Source of the DNA: Thermoplasmata archaeon
Lineage (GTDB): Archaea; Thermoplasmatota; Thermoplasmata; Thermoplasmatales; B87-G9
Direction: 5' to 3'
Length of the DNA: 8,262 nucleotides
NCBI GenBank assembly: GCA_003649695.1
Contig: QMSR01000035.1
Span: forward strand, 1 to 8,262
The notes below the pieces were generated by a model. The model had not been told where the DNA came from and ran no database searches. It saw only the letters and a program-made list of their open reading frames with translations. Both the position numbers and the translations under genes were made by a program. Every line of letters starts with the position of its first letter. Positions within the stretch are counted from its first letter, which is position 1. Below are positions 6,226 to 8,262 of the stretch, in pieces.

Positions 6226-6465
6226 TTGATCGGCGTGGAGGACCCGAGGGAGATCTTCCGGTTCATATTCGCCCTCCTGAGGAAGCTGGAGGCGGGGGAG
6301 GACGTCAGCCCTGAGGAGATGAGGATGATGTACAAGTACCTCCACCAGCTCTCCAGGCACTTCGGCATCGTCCTGGAGGGGATACTGGACGAGGAGGAGG
6401 AAAGGGTGATCCACGACATGCACTTCCCTTCCGCGGAGGACCTCCCCGGCGGGACCGCAAGTTAA
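6226..6465 (+). CDS. Small charged helical protein, function unknown
   Basis: This 79-residue protein is not recognised. It is rich in Glu, Asp, Arg and Met, and appears mostly helical: an amphipathic segment at about 6-22 (with FRFIFALLRKL), a turn at GEDVSPEE (24-31), a second helix at about 30-57, then a less ordered tail ending in PGGTAS. There are no cysteines, signal peptide or membrane helix. The TTG start is supported by AGGTGA nine nt upstream and by the shared TATA element 25 nt upstream; a GTG three codons later is possible. It is coded opposite the reductase from a common promoter and stands alone before the tRNA gene, so no operon partner hints at a role. The reverse frames here are shadows. 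Confidence 0.6.
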   Translation: MIGVEDPREIFRFIFALLRKLEAGEDVSPEEMRMMYKYLHQLSRHFGIVLEGILDEEEERVIHDMHFPSAEDLPGGTAS

Positions 6466-6496
6466 CGTTTTCTACCCCTACGCTTTTCCCTACTTG
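6466..6496 (+). terminator. Pyrimidine-rich spacer, possible termination site
   Basis: The 31 bases between the small gene's stop codon and the tRNA contain two T-rich blocks (CGTTTTCT and GCTTTTCCCT) with no hairpin, as in archaeal oligo-T terminators. A weak TATA candidate for the tRNA (AGTTAAC, about 6460-6466) overlaps the preceding stop codon, 31-37 nt before the tRNA. Confidence 0.35.
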
Positions 6497-6570
6497 GCGG
6501 GCGTGGTGTAGCCTGGTTAGCACGAGGGCCCTCCAAGCCCTCGTCCCGGGTTCAAATCCCGGCGCCCGCA
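6497..6570 (+). tRNA. tRNA-Gly(UCC), with C at position 33
   Basis: The 74-nt cloverleaf is complete. The acceptor stem is GCGGGCG with CGCCCGC (seven pairs, discriminator A6570). The D arm starts GTG and closes CAC around AGCCTGGTTAG. The anticodon stem is AGGGC with GCCCT, around a seven-base loop CCTCCAA. The variable loop has four bases and the T arm is CCGGG-TTCAAAT-CCCGG. The anticodon is TCC (6532-6534), reading GGA and, by wobble, GGG. No intron and no encoded CCA. The base before the anticodon (6531) is C, whereas nearly all tRNAs have U33. The 3' 19 bases overlap, on the opposite strand, the end of the radical SAM gene. Confidence 0.95.
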
Positions 6571-8063
6571 CCTCCCTTCCTAGGGCGTTGACCTACGGCC
6601 ACCTTCGCCTTTTCCCCTCTTTTCAGCTCCTCCCAATAGGAGGAATTGAGGATGCATCCGGGGTCGGGGGCCAGGGGGTCGCCGAAGTATCCATAGGCCC
6701 TGGCCCTGCACCCTCCGCAGACGTACCTGTACGGGCACCTCCCGCAGAACCCTTTGAGCTTGTCCTTGTCCCTGAGGTCGTTGAGGAGGGAGGAATGCTC
6801 CCAGATCTCCCAGAATGAGGTCTTCCTGACGTTCCCGACGGGGATGGGCATGAAAACGCAGGGTATCACTATCCCGTTGGGCTGGATGCCCGCGTAGATC
6901 CTTCCTGCCCCGCATCCACCCACGAACTCGGCCACCGCCCTCACGACCGGGTCATTTCCTACGTAGAAGTGGGTAGGAGCCACTTCCTTCCCATCGCTGA
7001 GCTGGAGCGATACCCTCCCGTACTGGGGTGCCGTGCTCAGGATCTGGAACTTCCTCCTCTTCATCTCGCGGAAAAGCGTCCTGAGGACCTCCTCCCTCTC
7101 CTGGGGATCCAGATCGAGCCACAGGTTCTCCTTACCCCTGCCCACGGGCACGAAGTTGAAGAAGACGACCCTCCAGACGCCTATGGATTCGGCCAAATCT
7201 AGAATGTCCTCCACCTCCGCCATGTTAACCTTCGTCAGCGTGACCGCGAGGGTGTTGCTGATGCCCAGCTTAACGGCGTTCTCCAGCGTCTTGACGGCCC
7301 TCTCCCAGGAACCCTCGACCCCCCTGAACCAGTCGTGCTTCTTGGGGTTTGCGCTGTCGAGGGAAACCTCCACGTACCTCAGACCAGCCCTCCTCGCCTT
7401 TTCTAGGTTTTCCATATTTGCGAAGGCCCAGCCGTTGGTGGCCACGGCGGCGTACATCCCCCTGGAGGAGATCTCCGATATGATCCTGTAGAAGTCGGGG
7501 TGGATGGTCGGCTCCCCTCCGCTCAGGGCTATGGCTGCGACTCCCGCCTTGTCCAGCTGGTCCACGAGCTCCAGCTTCTCCTGTAAGGTTAGCTCGTCCG
7601 GGAGGGGCCTGTCCGCCCTCTGATAGCAGTGCTTGCACCTGAGATTGCACATGTTGGTGAAGTTCCAAACGATCATGAAGGGGGCGGGCATCTTCTGGGG
7701 GACGGTGACGCCATACAGGCCCAGCCCCCTCATCACCAGAGAGACCCCGCGTCGAAGCGCTGGATCCCTGAGTGCGTTGATCACGTCCTCCTCGCGCCCT
7801 TTCAGATACTTTATCCCGAGTTTTATGACGAACTCCAAGAAGGAGGATAGGACGCTGGTTGACAGGGGGCAACTCACGCTGGACCCAGCGAGCTTGGAGA
7901 GGGTCGCATAGACGGCCGGGACCTCCACCTCTTCCCCGTCTATGACGCATTTGACCCTTTCCGAGGCCTTTCTAAGAAAAGCGCGGGTTACGGGATTGTT
8001 GAACAGAATTCTGATCCCGGCCAGGAAGGCGCCCATCCCCCCTCTCTCTTCATCCCCCTTCAT
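6552..8063 (-). CDS. Archaeal radical SAM/SPASM domain protein
   Basis: Counting from the ATG at 8063, the 503-residue protein has an N-terminal helical domain of unknown role (about 1-125; it includes RILFNNPVTRAFL), then a radical SAM barrel with C139-x3-C143-x2-C146 (MCNLRCKHCY), which binds the 4Fe-4S cluster that cleaves S-adenosylmethionine, and SGGEP (181-185). A C-terminal SPASM domain follows: C384, G397-x4-C402, C440-x2-C443-x5-C449-x2-C452 and C470, enough for two auxiliary clusters. The ending CGGCRARAYGYFGDPLAPDPGC-like block (quoted in part: CGGCRARAY, APDPGC) is that of a widespread archaeal family without a settled function; relatives modify peptides or porphyrins. No precursor peptide or cofactor operon is adjacent. 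Start is uncertain: TTG at 8075 adds four codons, and ATG at 8036 is also possible; 8063 fits a TATA box about 25 nt upstream. The last six codons and stop are antisense to the tRNA-Gly 3' end. Confidence 0.9.
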   Translation of the reverse strand: MKGDEERGGMGAFLAGIRILFNNPVTRAFLRKASERVKCVIDGEEVEVPAVYATLSKLAGSSVSCPLSTSVLSSFLEFVIKLGIKYLKGREEDVINALRDPALRRGVSLVMRGLGLYGVTVPQKMPAPFMIVWNFTNMCNLRCKHCYQRADRPLPDELTLQEKLELVDQLDKAGVAAIALSGGEPTIHPDFYRIISEISSRGMYAAVATNGWAFANMENLEKARRAGLRYVEVSLDSANPKKHDWFRGVEGSWERAVKTLENAVKLGISNTLAVTLTKVNMAEVEDILDLAESIGVWRVVFFNFVPVGRGKENLWLDLDPQEREEVLRTLFREMKRRKFQILSTAPQYGRVSLQLSDGKEVAPTHFYVGNDPVVRAVAEFVGGCGAGRIYAGIQPNGIVIPCVFMPIPVGNVRKTSFWEIWEHSSLLNDLRDKDKLKGFCGRCPYRYVCGGCRARAYGYFGDPLAPDPGCILNSSYWEELKRGEKAKVAVGQRPRKGGAGAGI

Positions 8064-8078
8064 GTTCGTTCTCAATTC

Positions 8079-8093
8079 TTTTTTATACTAAAA
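8079..8093 (-). promoter_or_regulatory. TATA box for the radical SAM gene
   Basis: TTTTAGTATAAAAAA on the minus strand is centred about 25 nt before the ATG at 8063, consistent with a leaderless or very short-leader transcript. Other TATA-like runs exist further upstream (for example TATAAATA at 8124-8117), which would give a leader of about 30 nt; no Shine-Dalgarno is evident before ATG 8063. Confidence 0.5.
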
Positions 8094-8174
8094 TCTTATT
8101 ACACTTTTCAATATAATATTTATAATATTAAATATACCTACTATTAATTAATTGATCAACTGGCTTTTCGAATA

Positions 8175-8227
8175 TCGCAAATATCTCCCATTTCCCCTCA
8201 TGATCCGGTTGGGTCTCGCAAATTTCT
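8175..8227. repeat. Pair of imperfect 12-base direct repeats
   Basis: TCGCAAATATCT (8175-8186) and TCGCAAATTTCT (8216-8227) match at 11 of 12 bases, with starts 41 bases apart, about four helical turns. They lie upstream of a TATA-like element at the right edge and could be regulator sites. Two copies of a short AT-rich motif could also be chance. Confidence 0.35.
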
Positions 8228-8240
8228 AGTTCGTGAATGC

Positions 8241-8248
8241 CTTTAAAA
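8241..8248 (+). promoter_or_regulatory. TATA-like element at right edge
   Basis: CTTTAAAA on the plus strand is a good archaeal TATA match. A start 24-27 nt downstream would fall just past the window end, so it probably drives a rightward gene that is not visible here. Confidence 0.4.
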
Positions 8249-8262
8249 TGAATTATTTTTAA

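Larger units (their letters stand above)
8076..8262. other. AT-rich intergenic region, no gene seen
   Basis: These 187 bases are far more AT-rich than the rest of the window. The left half (8096-8156) is nearly all A and T, with repeated AATATT, TTAATTAA and TTGATCAA palindromes; the right half is mixed. No open frame of note, no tRNA and no C/D boxes were found on either strand. It most likely holds back-to-back promoters for the radical SAM gene and for a rightward gene beyond the edge. Confidence 0.6.

Noticed and set aside
6305..6571. Minus-strand frame of 88 codons beginning RAPGFEPGTRAW
   Set aside because: This is the well-known false translation of the antisense of a tRNA gene (tRNA-Gly here), continuing through the small plus-strand gene.
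7729..7740. GTGATGA on the minus strand in the radical SAM gene, resembling a C box
   Set aside because: It is in coding sequence and no D or D' box follows within guide distance.
8175..8227. Two similar repeats as a CRISPR fragment
   Set aside because: The repeats are only 12 bases, imperfect, two in number and not followed by a further copy before the window end.

Overview
The window looks like a piece of a GC-rich, probably thermophilic archaeal chromosome. Evidence: a fused ADP-forming acetyl-CoA synthetase, an archaeal replication protein A, a presenilin-like A22 protease, a geranylgeranyl-reductase-type flavoprotein (ether-lipid metabolism), a coenzyme M biosynthesis gene, a tRNA gene without an encoded CCA end, TTTAAA-type TATA boxes about 25 nt from start codons (leaderless style), and a box C/D guide RNA. 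Arginine is written almost entirely as AGG. The lineage is not fixed by what can be seen; a TACK-type or korarchaeote-like thermophile is one possibility, and comB alone does not prove methanogenesis.

Layout, left to right. The 3' part of comB (+) enters at base 1 and ends tail to tail with a two-gene minus-strand operon: the ADP-forming acyl-CoA synthetase and a small two-helix membrane PH-like protein, joined by an ATGA overlap. A 78-base AT-rich divergent promoter separates this from a nine-helix presenilin/SPP-type intramembrane aspartyl protease (+), which overlaps tail to tail with replication protein A (-). Upstream of rpa, on the same strand, lies the most interesting element: an ordered C, D', C', D box set with two guides of exactly 12 nt, a TATA box at the right distance, and a D box touching the rpa Shine-Dalgarno sequence. 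It reads as a box C/D sRNA gene nested in the rpa leader. Next come a geranylgeranyl-reductase-family gene (-) and a small hypothetical gene (+), fired from one near-symmetrical TATA element, then tRNA-Gly(UCC) (+), which has the unusual base C33. The window closes with a large archaeal radical SAM/SPASM gene (-) whose stop codon lies inside the tRNA T-loop, and about 190 bases of AT-rich non-coding DNA that seem to hold its promoter and the promoter of a rightward gene beyond the edge.

Functionally this is a mixed housekeeping neighbourhood: energy metabolism (acetyl-CoA to acetate with ATP formation), lipid or quinone reduction, DNA replication and repair, RNA modification, membrane proteolysis and cofactor synthesis. 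No mobile element, CRISPR array or rRNA gene was seen. Genes are packed with very short or negative spacing, apart from the AT-rich right end.
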